From NCBI GenBank assembly GCA_019633425.1, contig WSUB01000002.1, forward strand, positions 372,001 to 436,000: DNA of 64,000 bases, given 5' to 3'. Below, one piece after another: positions 22,630 to 33,724 of the stretch. Under the pieces are notes generated by a model. It did not search any database. It saw only the letters and a list, made by a program, of their open reading frames with translations, and had not been told where the DNA came from. A program made the position numbers and the translations under genes. The first letter of the stretch is position 1, and each line of letters begins with the position of its first letter. The stretch comes from Tulasnella sp. 424 (Eukaryota > Basidiomycota > Agaricomycetes > Cantharellales > Tulasnellaceae).

Positions 22630-22809
22630 CAACACTCGCCGCTTGTGCAATAGCGAGGTCATCTTGTGGTAGGTCGTGCAAGCAGAGGACCACGCCACTG
22701 GGAAGTGAAAAATAAGTAAACCATAAACGAGTCCGTAGACCCATAAAAGTGGTTAAACTTTTAAGAACAGATACTACACTTGATCTAAGCCATGAGGCTA
22801 GAGTGGTGC
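22630..22809 (-). ncRNA. U2 spliceosomal snRNA, copy 2 (complete)
   Basis: Complete, about 180 nt. It carries the same diagnostic elements as copy 1: GCC-loop-GGC hairpin at the 5' end, GATCAAGTGTAGTATCTG branch-recognition segment, Sm-type site and the TATTGCA stem-loop IV (complement at 22635-22657). By eye it differs from copy 1 at about three positions. One is the 5' hairpin loop, one is near the Sm-proximal stem and one is just before stem-loop IV. All functional elements are intact, so it is likely expressed. Confidence 0.92.
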
Positions 22810-22833
22810 CGAACCATGAACGGGGTGAGGTTG

Positions 22834-22873
22834 GCATATATAGGTTTTGGCAATCGTGCACGGACCACTGCGG
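22834..22873 (-). promoter_or_regulatory. U2 copy 2 core promoter block
   Basis: Identical over 40 bases to 21287-21326, with the TATATA box at about -30. The surrounding sequence is diverged between the copies, so the block is probably under selection. Confidence 0.7.
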
Positions 22874-23381
22874 CGACTGTAAGCGCCCAACCCGGCGGTG
22901 CTCGCCCACCGAGAGGTGGAACAGGGCACTGATGGCAAGTCTTCCCCGAGCTGATGCACGGGAATTGGGACTCTTTTGTGAAGTAATCGCCGTGGTTGGA
23001 ATGCATCACGGCGCTTCATTGTTCGAGTGCAGTAAGCAGCTAGCGGATTTAGCAACATGGGGAACAGCAGGCATGAAACGATCTAGCTGTGACGTTCCAG
23101 GAAAGGAACTACCGGAAACAAGCGGGCCGTGGTTTTGCGTCTCGTGGAGGTCGCATGGGCCGCTGCTGAAAAGTCGCCACAACCCTTCATCACTCGTCGC
23201 GTTAACTGGGGGGCAAAACGCCATGCATTTGGAAACAATATGAAGGTATAAAGAAGAAAGATCAAGAGTCCAAGGCACAACTTCAGCAGCTGGTAGGCCC
23301 AATGAGAGAGAACAGGGTATCTAAATATGTGGATACAACGGCAGCTCAGGATACACGGTGGCTTCCGACAACTTCGAACAT

Positions 23382-25511
23382 TTACGCGACGGTGAACTAT
23401 GTATAGAAAGAAGCAATCAGTCAAAACAGCGTCAAGACTGCCGGAAATATGGGTGTACTCACGTAGGCCCAAGCGTCCATGGTACCGTGCTGTGCGACGG
23501 AGGCAAGAGCAGGCTGGTGGTTTGAAGCAGAGTTGATGCTACCAATACGGTACTTGCCAGCTGGCAAGCCACCGGTGACGTCCGCGGTAAGAATGCCACC
23601 CTGAGCAACACCATTCAAGCCCTTGAAGAATGAGAACGTGCTGCAAGTGAGAGATCAAGAAGTCAATCAAAGGTGCGCGAAGCCAGGTTTGTAACGTCTC
23701 GGACTCACGTAGGATCTGTCGGCTTAGTCTGGTCAAACGAATCCAGAGGCTCGATCACGCAGTGCGAGTGACCAATCAACGTGCCGGACGAATCAACCTG
23801 GGCGGGAGCCGAGTAGTAGTTGTTGTTCGCGTTGACGAAGTTACCGGTCACGAGGTTCCCAATCTTCATCTTGATGGTGAAAGCAGTGTTGGCAGCGACG
23901 GTACCAAAGTTGGTCGGGAAGACGAAGACGGAGGATGGCAATTTATCGGTGGCGAGGATGCGACCCATAGGAACGGGGTTGCAGCTTCCGGTCTTGATCT
24001 GCTGACCATTGGTGATGGGAACGTTCTGGGTCAAGCAGAAGTTCATGCTAAAGCGGGCAATTCAAAGCGAGTTGGTTAGCGCGTGAAGGGACGATGCGGA
24101 GGGAAGCAACGCACAAGTTGTTCGTCGACGTGAGAGAAGCCACTTGACCATCTGAGGGGTTGCCGTCGCTCGCTTGGCTGGTCATGATGACCCTCTTGTC
24201 CAGAGTGAGGGAGGTCTGCGGGTCGTCTGTTGCGCCGGAATCGGCAGCCGAGGTCGTTGCGGTTGCGGTCTCAGAAGCCGTGGACGACAAAGACTCGATC
24301 CCTACGGAATCTGTAGCAGTAGCAGCAGCCGAGTCCGTAGCAGTGGTGGTAGCCGAATCTGTTACAATCGTATCGGTGCCAGTCACAGTCGTCTACATTG
24401 CGCACTAATCAGTTTCCTGGCTATGATTGGGAGACCACAAGTAGACCCACCGCAAGAGTTTCCGTCACGACATCCGATGTGACGGTGACGATCTGGGTAA
24501 GGACTTCGGTCGTCTTAACCACCTCTTGACCCTGTTCCGTGACGGTTGCGGTTACGGTGATAGGCTGGTCGAGTGTCGCGGTCGAGATAATGGTGGTCGG
24601 GCTAGCAGTGGCCTAAGAAAGCATCGAGGATGGCGATTAGTGAGGTGATGAAGCATGATTCATTATGGGACATACAGTGATGGTCTGGACTTCAGTGGAT
24701 GTCACGGTGCTCTGCAATGCGGAGGGGTTAAGCGTCGAGACAGAATCAGAATACCAAACACCTTACCACAGCGGTAGTGGTGACGACGACCTGGTTGTTC
24801 TTAGTCTTGGTGATGGTCTTGAAGATTGGCTTGACGTGCTTGATCGTCCGGGTCACAGTGACGACCTTGCCTCCCTTGCCATTTTTGCCTCCCTTATTGT
24901 TGTTCGTGTTTCCCTTATTATTGCCTTGGTTGCCCGTGTTGGCTGGTGCAGTGGTGATGGTGGCACGGGCAGCAGTCGTCGTCGTCTTCGTCGTCGCGGC
25001 CTTCGTCGTCGCGGCCTTCGTCGTCGTGGCCTGCTTAGCAGTAGTGGTGACGGCTTTATTGCCTGCTTGAGTTGTAGTGGTCTTACTGCTCGCGCTGGTG
25101 GTGGCAGCTTTTTCGCCTCCGACGGTCACGAAGACGGTTTGCACGTCGTGAACGGTGACAGTTGAAGCAGCATCGCACGCGGTAGCCGTGTCCAAAACAG
25201 CACCAGTGGACGAGGCGGCCTAAAAGTGAAATAAAATCGAGATAAGCAAAGGTTTCTCTTGAATGAAAACACTGGAGCAGACCCACAGCACTACTTTGGG
25301 AGCTCGATGCTACGGAGCTCGACGCTACTTGGGCTACAGACACTTGCTTAGTAGTGGTGTGTTGCAGCTGGTGCTGTGTGAAACCGAGGTCAACATCGAA
25401 GGTCGGAGCGAAAAAGGCCGCGAAAATACTCACATGCGGGGCTGCGTGCAAGCCAGAGGCAGAAAGGAGGGCGACCGCGACAGCGGTGATGGTGGACGAA
25501 GAGAACTTCAT
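23382..25511 (-). CDS. Secreted mucin-like protein with conserved C-terminal domain
   Basis: Exon 1 (25434-25511) encodes a signal peptide (KFSSSTITAVAVALLSASG, then HAA). Several exons then encode a Ser/Thr/Val-rich, probably heavily O-glycosylated region with TVT/TTT runs and three exact 15-bp repeats giving KAATT units. A globular C-terminal domain follows: NFCLTQNVPITNGQQIKTGS, FVFPTNFG, HCVIEPLDSF, FFKGLNG, GLPAGKYRIGSINSASNHQP. This domain recurs in basidiomycete secreted proteins of unknown function. The penultimate exon is 23463-23640. The final exon (23382-23396) is only 15 nt, adding FTVA and a stop, which restores the family ending AYFTVA. A cell-wall or extracellular location is inferred. 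No GPI signal is visible. Confidence 0.8.
24986..25030. repeat. 15-bp minisatellite inside the mucin-like gene
   Basis: Three consecutive units of CTTCGTCGTCGCGGC, the third with one change. They encode repeated Lys-Ala-Ala-Thr-Thr on the minus strand. Copy number may vary between strains. Confidence 0.8.
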
Positions 25512-28320
25512 GTTTTCTCAAGGTTGGATCGTTGAAGGACGTTTTACGAATTTAGAGACAAAACTCGCCGGGAGCTGCTGGATGGAAGTGCTTGGACAGT
25601 TGATAAGAAAGAAAGGGAGCAAGCGGCCACCGGTGTCGCAGCAGTGAAAACGGGGGTTTGAACAATAAAGAGAAGTGGACCAGCGCACAGCGAGGTTACT
25701 TCAAGAAAAAAAAGAAAGAAAGAGAAAGAAAGAAGGAAAAGGCGTAAAGCCAAGAGAGCGTGAAGAGGAACGATTTGCCTGGGAAGGGGAGGAGAAACCT
25801 GAGGGGAAAGAAGAGAGGGGCACATCAAAATGGATGCTCTCTTTTGTAGGGTCGGCGTTGGGCAGCGGCCGTCATCGGCACAAGGACATGGGATGCTTCG
25901 TTCCGACGGTATCGATGGTGGGCAGCAACGACCAGCGCACAGTGCCTGAGGTTGCCAAGGAATTTGGAAGAGGAGATGGATAGAAGAGCTGACTAAGCCA
26001 GAACGAAACAAACCAGACGGAACATTTGCCGTTCGGCAGAAGTACTTCTTCGCGATGATCTCCGAGTCGCTAAGTATGGGCGATGAGTATGCGAAGATCT
26101 CATCGTCGTAAAGGGAGGTCGGCAGCGTTGGCATCAAGACACCTGCCGAAAGCAGAGAAAAACGGGATTTCCTGGGACTTGGATGGAGGCGCCCTAGTGA
26201 TGACAACCGCCACCTCAGCAAATTAGAAGCGCTTGTGAGAGTGCGCTCGAGCCCGGTACGATAGCATGAGCGGAGGGCTTGACCAGCTTCCGGAGTGTGG
26301 AAGGCCCGGGCAGCGAACCGGTGCGGCGTGTGGGATCCCGCACGGAGACTTGCTTCGAATTCTCACACCGCGGAGAACCGACATATTGGCACCGGCGCTT
26401 GGTAGAAGAGTTAGCTTCCACCTGCCAGAGACTTCGTATCCGTAAGGTTTACGGACAGAAGTCTCGTCGAACAAGAGCTCACGATGATGCGGAACTCGCG
26501 AGGAAGGGCCGGACGGGAATATGCTTCCCGTTTCCCGGAAGCCTCGGAGACATTCGCCCCGATCGCGACGAAAGACGAGACAAAGGCTCCAGTGGGATTG
26601 ACGTGTTCTCTCACTCGGAGTCTCCCACAGCTGTGAATTATGTTCTTTTGATGACTCTTGGGACTATATGGCATAGAGACTTGATGCCGCGGGTGAGATC
26701 GTCCCGAGCGACATGGGTTCCCACGTATAGATACCTGATATTCAACGAGTGGCTGTAGATTGCCAAAGCTATTACTGAACAGAGATACGAGACACGCGCT
26801 TTAAACGTTGCAAACAAAGATCCAGCGCTAGCACCAGTCAAACCAGCGTACCTCTGCCATTACCTGCGGCGCCTCTTGCGGTATCGTTTCCAGAAGGCAC
26901 CGCTGGAAGGAGACGGAACGCTGTGAATCACTTAATATGTATTAAGAGACCGTCTACCATGTGAGCCGAGGGCTCTAAAGTCTCCAAGAGTTCCTCCTAC
27001 CTGCTTGGATCCAATTGGTTCGAGCTGGGTTGAGCGCTGGTTTTAGGTATAGTGGTGATCAAAGCCGCCCTACGTCCCTTTTATCGCAACTTTTGATCTA
27101 CTCTGGTTACCCTGCCTTTCGTGCTAGGAGGCGTGTTCGACGGCACTTGGCCCCTCCTTATCACCGTCAGACCTCATGTGGCTATTCAATGCCACGCTAC
27201 TCCTCAGAGAACAAGATCCATCTGGCCAAGTCCGTGCTTCGATCCTGTCAGCAAGAAACCAAGCTCAAGGCCTTTCTGACGAACCTCTACGACCGATCGG
27301 CCACTTTGAACTAAAGCATGAACGTGCGTGCAGGAGCAAAAACCGCGACTTTTAATACGAGAAACTGTACAGGTGAGGAGGACGCTTGGCACAAGGCGAT
27401 GAGCAGTAAAATGGCATAGCAATGGCAACCACGCGTAGTTTCCGGATAGGAGCCAGTAGTTTGGGGACGCCGTGTTTGCATCACCCCAGACGTACAACCG
27501 ACTTGCCCGTCGAACAATCTCCACAACGCTCCTCGCAGCTTAGGAGGACTTGGGTTTGACTGAACTTGACTCGATTGCCCCAGCATCGGCGGCGGAAAGG
27601 ACGCGGATCCTCCGTGAGTCGCGATGACTTTTGGAGTGCCCACAACGTCACGCGTCAATCAAATTCCGAGAACAAAAGCGCCACTAATGACGAGATAAGC
27701 GCAGCGGAAGGTGTGTTGAAGTCTTCCCGCGCGTTAGGAACGTAATTGATATCCTCTGCGATTTCTTCAGAGGCGCCTTTGTTGCCTAGACGGTGGTCGC
27801 GCTAGTGGCACGGTGCTCCATTTCTGGAAACGTTCGACCCTGATGTTCCGGAATTCCGCCGTTCTGGCCAGACCGACTAAGCTATCGACTCTGAGGCTCG
27901 GACTCTGTGGAATGGTCAAAGAGAACGACTCTGGCGAGAGGACTTTGGAATTCGTTTACGTGTCGTGGATGGAATGATCTGCATGGAACTTGCTGTGTCC
28001 ATAACAATCTAACGCTGTCCACTCAATTACTACCAAGTGTATGAGGGAAAATTCGGTGTAGAGCGTGCGCAGTGAATCTAGAGAGACTAAGCGAGAGTCG
28101 CCATGAGTAATTGCTTGAAATGTCCCTTTGTGGATGTGTTGTCAAATGGCCGTTGATTGCCGGTCCCTGAGTAGGCTTGTGTGAAACTGGATCCACGCCG
28201 ACCTTTTGCCCTGCCTCACTCTCCCATTCCCTTCCCTCCCCGTCCCTCGCAGTCACTCCCTGCCCTCCAACATCCTCCAAGGCAGTCTACAACCAGCACT
28301 TGCCATCGGAGTCCTCGACG
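25512..28320. other. Gene-free stretch, about 2.8 kb
   Basis: The first several hundred bases are the purine/pyrimidine-skewed promoter of the mucin-like gene, including AAAGAAAG-type runs at 25705-25740. The rest has only overlapping short frames without recognisable domains or splice partners. No RNA gene or mobile element was identified. Confidence 0.5.
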
Positions 28321-30271
28321 ATGCCCTCCTCAGTATCATCGTCCAGCACCCAATCTCAACCACGGTCTCACGTATCTAAGCTGTCCCAGTCTCACCACGC
28401 CGACATCTCCAGACCCGTTACTCCGCTTACCAACGGCACTGGAAAGCCCAATGGCCACCGCGATGCCTCGACGCCGTCGAGCTTGACCAGGTATGAGCTG
28501 TCGATCGCTAGTTTATGCGCTGTCCGCGTCCCCTGTGGTCCCTCGACTGCGTTCTCTGTTGTTCAGTCTTGGCTGAAATACCTCGCCTGCGCGTCTCAGG
28601 AAACCGTCGGACCATCGCCAACTTGTCGCAGACAGACTCTCTGTAAGTCTCGCTCAACGCTGAGACTGTCTCGAGATTGTCGGAGTCTCTCCCGATGCTG
28701 ACCTATGGGATCCCTTCTTTCCTGTTCGCTCATTCCCGCGTGCTTCTCTCATCATGTGCGACGTCGCCGCGCATCCCTCCTTCCCCCTCAAATCTCGCCA
28801 AAAATCCATCCGGGACTCCAGATCTTGAATAGCATTCTTCAGCCGCTTCCGCCAACGTTGCCACCATCGCCTCCACTCTCTCCAAAGAGGCTGAAACGCA
28901 AGTCTCTGGAAGATGACGACGTACCAAGCCTCGGATCCGCAGACTCCGGTGTCAAGCGAGCGCGCGTTAGCGCCGAGGCATCGCCACCCTCCCATTCCAG
29001 ACATTCTTCCACCCACGCCCAAAACTCCGAGCCCCGAGCAGTGTCTCCGAATAATGCGAATGCCGCGTCCCAATCGGCGGTAAAGAAGGAGGAGGGCGAG
29101 CTAGAGGAGTCCCCCTCGGTATCCCGGGTGGCGTCCTCATCCCGAGCCAATGGTGTCAACGTCCACCGGCAGCCCCGGCCCCGAAGAGTAATCGACCCTT
29201 CAGCATTTGGCAAACTCTCAGAAACGTATCAAATGAACGCGAAGCAGCTCAAGCGTTCAGCCACCAAGCGGAGGTCGCCGAACGGAAATTCGCCTCAGGG
29301 GATCGAGTTCGTTGCCTCGCTCGAAGACACGGATTCAATTCTACATTTTGCCTACAGCTTTTGGGCGATGGGTCAGCAACATAGCCGGGGAAGCAGTCAA
29401 TTGCTCAAGACATGGGAGTCTATCCAAGACTACATTTCATTTGTCAATCGTGCCTGGGAAAAACTCCTCTCTGTCGCATCCGATCCCGAGCGGAAAGGGA
29501 GAATTAAGATGGTTATGGCGCTTCTGTGGGTATCCCCATCATTATCCGTCCGCTTATTACCTGCTTCCGTCGGAACATTGTTCTCACAATTCCACCGTGG
29601 GTTCCATTGACTTCAGGAATCTCATCCGATATTCTGCCTGGTACCAAGTCTACAAGTGGCATTCAAACCGGTTGAGACAAGCCAATGAAAACATCAGCGC
29701 AAACAGTCCTGGAAATAGAAACTCGGCGTCTCCCCCAGGCTTCCAGCCAACGCCACCTTACAATACCGGGCCAATGCCTCCACCTGCGCAGAATACGGCG
29801 CCTTCACCGGCATCGTCGTCTCCACCCGGCGGGCAAGCCAACAACCATCGCGGTCAGCCCGCTGTTGGGCAATCACCACAGCATCCCAGTCCATCGGGTC
29901 CGACAGTTTCGGTTCCCGTCGACGTCTTGACTATGCAGTCAAGGATGCTCCATGCCCAAGATCAAATGATGCGAGCTCAATCCCACTACTCCGCTGAGCT
30001 TACACTCTTCAACATTCATCGGCTGTTCCCCAAGGCATACGAAGTATGCGTTGGCAACGCTCCGAACAGCTACACCCCTCTCACACCAGGCAGAAGGGAC
30101 GATCATTACTCAGTTGACCCAGAAGCGTGTGGTAAGGGGGAAGGTGACTGGGCATGGCCTCCTGTCTCTGGAGACGACGTCGTGCACGCTGTGGGATTCG
30201 GCCGAAGTATCTTACGCGAGTTTGGTGAGCATTATGGAGGTTACAAGGGCCTCGAAGGCACTCTCAAGTAA
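28321..30271 (+). CDS. Nuclear-type protein with AFF C-terminal-homology-like helical domain
   Basis: Exons 28321-28490, 28600-28642, 28843-29525 and 29617-30271 join in phase to 516 aa. Exons 1-2 are Ser/Thr/Pro-rich. Exon 3 starts Pro-rich, has basic NLS-like KRLKRKS and KRARV, an acidic EEGELEE patch, and then an all-helical block. That block runs YQMNAKQLKRSA, DSILHFAYSFWAMG, TWESIQDYISFVNRAW and, across the intron, KMVMALLNLIRYSAWYQ and KWHSNRLRQANENI. The order and spacing resemble the C-terminal homology domain of AFF1/AFF4-type elongation factors, but this is from memory of the fold pattern and is not certain. A Pro/Gln-rich linker and another helix pair follow. Confidence 0.7.
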
Positions 30272-31061
30272 CGCGAAAGAACATGCTCGAACCATGCATT
30301 TCGACCCCGCGTCGTCCATCTCCAACCCACACCTTTTTGAATCCGCTGTTCACCTCACTTTTTGCACTGCTCTATGCAACCATCGATTTCCACCATCCCA
30401 CCTCGCCTTCGACATCTATCCACCACCACTGCCTACCTCCATGACTGGTCCTTGTACATATTCGTTTTCGGCATTCGGTCCCTTTTATCTTCCATTTCGC
30501 TATCTCATATATGTCGCCTTCATTAGCTTTCTGTTTCTGTCTGTCTTCCACTGCTCTATCTGTCTTTAGGTTATTCGTTCCTCGCACCATTATTTTCTGT
30601 CCCGCATCCACCACTGCCTACCGTGCCCCACTTCCCTTTTTTTCCCTCTCCCGCTTCGCTGCCCTTTCACCTATCTCTCTCTCTTTGTATCAGTTTGTAA
30701 TCGAATTTTACTTATGAGGTTCTTGCTTGGTCATTCTCCGGAGCTCGCAATCGACATCCCGAACTGCTGACGATCAGGTGGCCAAAGAGAATTGATACAT
30801 TTGGTGATAAATTAAGTTGGGTGTGTCTAAGATGTATGAGAGTGGCACTAGGTAAAAGGGAAACTCTATTTGCGGGAGCTGATAATGACAAATGAGGTGG
30901 GACCGCTTAGATGCGGAGCCTGGCCCCCAAAGGAGGTCAATCGCCACGCAGCTAGTGAGGCGAGGCCCGTCTCCAACTGCAACTGATTCGCAGAGTTTAT
31001 CGTATCAGTTGTGGGAGATACAGCGATGCGTGGTGGGTGGTGCGTGTCACTGTGAGGTGGC
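30272..31061. other. Convergent intergenic region
   Basis: A pyrimidine-rich 3' flank of the AFF-like gene, then the 3' flank of the minus-strand fucosyltransferase. No separate feature was seen. Confidence 0.5.
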
Positions 31062-32902
31062 CTATGCCACTTGCACTCGATCACTATGCCAGAATCGAGA
31101 ACTAGAGGGTGGTTGGCCGTTCGATCTCCTGATGAGGTTGATATTGGAGGAGAGCGATGAAAACTGAGGTAGACAGTCGTTCAGCCAAGATCGTCTCGAG
31201 AAGAAAAAACAAGGGATTGTTCTCGCCAGCCCTCGACTCACCCCGTTGCCAATGAAGACCTCCGCCTTTTCTCCTATTAGCATATCTGCGCCTACTATTA
31301 CTTCCGCAGAATAGTTAGGGACGGAGAGGTCTTTGGTAGTAACTACTGCTTTCCACGACCGATCCGTTGGTCCCGACATCGCCGTCGTCAAGCGCCTCTT
31401 CAATTCAGCCAGGAATTCGCGCTTGGCGTTGGTCATCACATAAACTCTGTCCAAAGTCTGACCGGTTTGCTGATGCCATTCATCGCGGACCAAGTTGATC
31501 CTGTCCACGATTTGGTCCAGCGTTGGGTAGCAGTGGCGCATGTAGCTATCCGCTCGTGGCGACGAGGTTAGGGCCGAAGCAGCGGACTGGGAAGGCGGCG
31601 GAGGGTCAAAAACGTCCGGGTAATCAGGGAAACTATTCCATCCGTTGTATTCTGAGTTGTATTTCAGCCGGTCCATGCAGGGTTTATAGAAATCGCCTCG
31701 ACGGATGTGAACGGCGAGAAGGCCTTTAAGGTTATGTGGTATGACGTCATAGCCTGCGGTCGAACGTGAGGGAGGAGGTTGAAGGAGAGCGAGGTTTCCA
31801 TAGAGTATACTGTTCACTAGAGGTGACCAGGTGAGCTGCTTAAGTACTGGAGAGGTTGAAAGAATATCCCAGGCGGAAAGCAGGCGCTTCTCGCCGTAGT
31901 CGCTAACAACGGAAGGAAGCCCGCGATTTACGGTCAGCGTGCCCGTCGCGCAGTTTGAAACCGAACTAAAACTCACAAGAATGTAAAAAGACGGTCCCCG
32001 CTAACCTCGACACAGGTGTCATTCATAGCGCGCAGCTTCTGGGCCCATCGTTCGATGATATCTTTAACGGGTGCGCCCCATTCGATGCCAAGTTCCTTGC
32101 GAGTCTCGAGAACATCGACGAACACGCGTCTTTCCGGAGGACAGACGACCTCCCACCAATCGTATGAAATAGACCTCGGAGGTGATGGCTGTGGTGGGAG
32201 TGTTGCTTCACCAGAAACCGAGGCGTTCTGGGTGCCAGCGTCGACCTTCCAACGGTCGTTCCCCGAAATCGGGCCCGAGATGAAGGCGTTCAGAGGGATC
32301 TGAGCCGACCGAAAGTTCAAATTCAACTCCATCACCACAGGAGTGAACGAGTTCGTCGACCAAATGTACGGTTGAAAGACGTATCCGCGATTGGCGAGGA
32401 GAGCTATTTGCGAGACCATGATGATGTCCTGCAGCTCGTTGTTCAATCCGTACCCGGTGTACGGTACGAATTTGACGTAGCGCCTACGAGGTACCACGGG
32501 TAAAGATAAAGATAAGATTTAGTAATTTTAGAGAATAATTCGATCAAGGACTGGGGTACTGCGGGGATTTCCGCAGTCGAATTGACAAGACGATGTTGCC
32601 AAATTTACTCACCCATCACGACCTTCAGGGAACGGGAGGTCCAGATCGTGCTGCGGCAGCCGGCTTTCGTACCGCTTAATATCTTCATACGTCGGTATAC
32701 ACGTCAATTCGTGGATCCACACGCGGAAAGTGACCACGACGGCGAGGGTGGTTGCGAATGCGGTGACGAGTCTTCTGACGCGGCGCTGAGACCGTCTTGG
32801 CGCTGATGGAGAGGGACTTCGTTGATCCCGCGCGTTGACTGGTAGCCGATCATAGACATGTCTCTGCTTGGTAGAGGACGATGCGTACGTTAAAAAAGAC
32901 AT
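31062..32902 (-). CDS. Type II membrane O-fucosyltransferase-like glycosyltransferase
   Basis: Exons 32613-32902, 31977-32483, 31242-31902 and 31062-31163 sum to 519 aa with intact phase. A short basic cytosolic tail is followed by one transmembrane anchor near residues 43-62 (LVTAFATTLAVVVTFRVWI). The lumenal part begins with YTGYGLNNELQDIIMVSQIA, the G-x-N-N-x-L-x-x segment typical of the GDP-fucose O-fucosyltransferase superfamily. Later come LLAVHIRRGDF (the HxRxGDF nucleotide-sugar motif), an AEVIVGADMLIGEKAEVFIG segment and the family-typical ending GNGFSSLSSNINLIRRSNGQ. It probably acts in the Golgi on proteins or glycans. The acceptor is unknown. Confidence 0.8.
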
Positions 32903-33724
32903 TGTAGAGAATGTGGTAGAGATAAAGAAACGAGTGTGTGAGAGGCTTGCGTGATGCGCAGGCAGGTTGCTGGGTGGACGACAGCTTCCGCAATGCTGTG
33001 TCTTCTTTGGTGGAGCAAGTGAATGCCAAGTCGGTGAGAGGAGAGATATGGCCGTACGCGTGAAGTATGATGCGCATATGTTTGAAACGTGACGTAGCTG
33101 GTTTCAACTGTTGGGCAATGCTGGTATCGGTAAGAAGCGAGGAAGTCACGGAAATTAGCCTAGCCAGAAGGGTCAAATAAGTGACAACATCCGTCACATC
33201 CCTCACTCACCAGCCCTTCATCATACCCACGCCCAGCCTCTCAAGACAAATGTCGACGTGGTATTCCTAAACATGATACATTAATAAGAAAAAAAATCGA
33301 ATCAAGAAAGACAACGAGATGTAGGGCATACTGGATCAGAGAGCGGGGGATGTCCGAGAGAGACAAACTGGAAGGAGATCGAGGCAGGGAGAGGTAGTTA
33401 AGGCTAGTGCGTTTACGGTACACTGTAGGAATAATATACGCCGGGTAAAAGTCAGTGAGTACAGCTGTTGGGATATAAACCAGACCCATATATCCACCAA
33501 AATAAGTGGGAGAGGAGAGAGAACGAGACAAAAGGGCTAGCATGACGACCCTAGCGGGCACAAAGGCGAAGTGAGAAAAAGATCCATGGTACAAAGAACA
33601 AATTGTGCGTTGCGATTGAAATGGGATATGCAGGGTAACGGGCAAAGAGAGAGAGTGAGAGAGCGGGGGAAAGAAAAGGTGAAAGGTCGTGCCAAAAAAC
33701 GTCATGCTTGAACGACCAAGGGTA
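32903..33724. other. Promoter of the fucosyltransferase gene and 3' flank of G-alpha
   Basis: No supported gene. A 154-codon minus-strand frame at 33241-33705 has leader-like low complexity and follows the G-alpha stop directly, so it is most likely G-alpha 3' untranslated sequence. Confidence 0.5.

Larger units (their letters stand above)
22080..23579. repeat. Tandem duplication, unit 2
   Basis: The second copy, ending inside the intact penultimate exon of the mucin-like gene at about 23579. The U2 RNA and its upstream block are almost unchanged from unit 1, while the rest has clearly diverged by substitutions and indels. Confidence 0.85.

Noticed and set aside
22589..22909. Minus-strand 106-codon frame over U2 copy 2
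   Set aside because: It lies entirely over the snRNA and its flanks, and the same peptide appears at copy 1 only because the RNA is conserved.
33241..33705. A 154-codon minus-strand frame after G-alpha
   Set aside because: Low-complexity pyrimidine-rich sequence immediately downstream of the G-alpha stop; most likely its 3' untranslated region.
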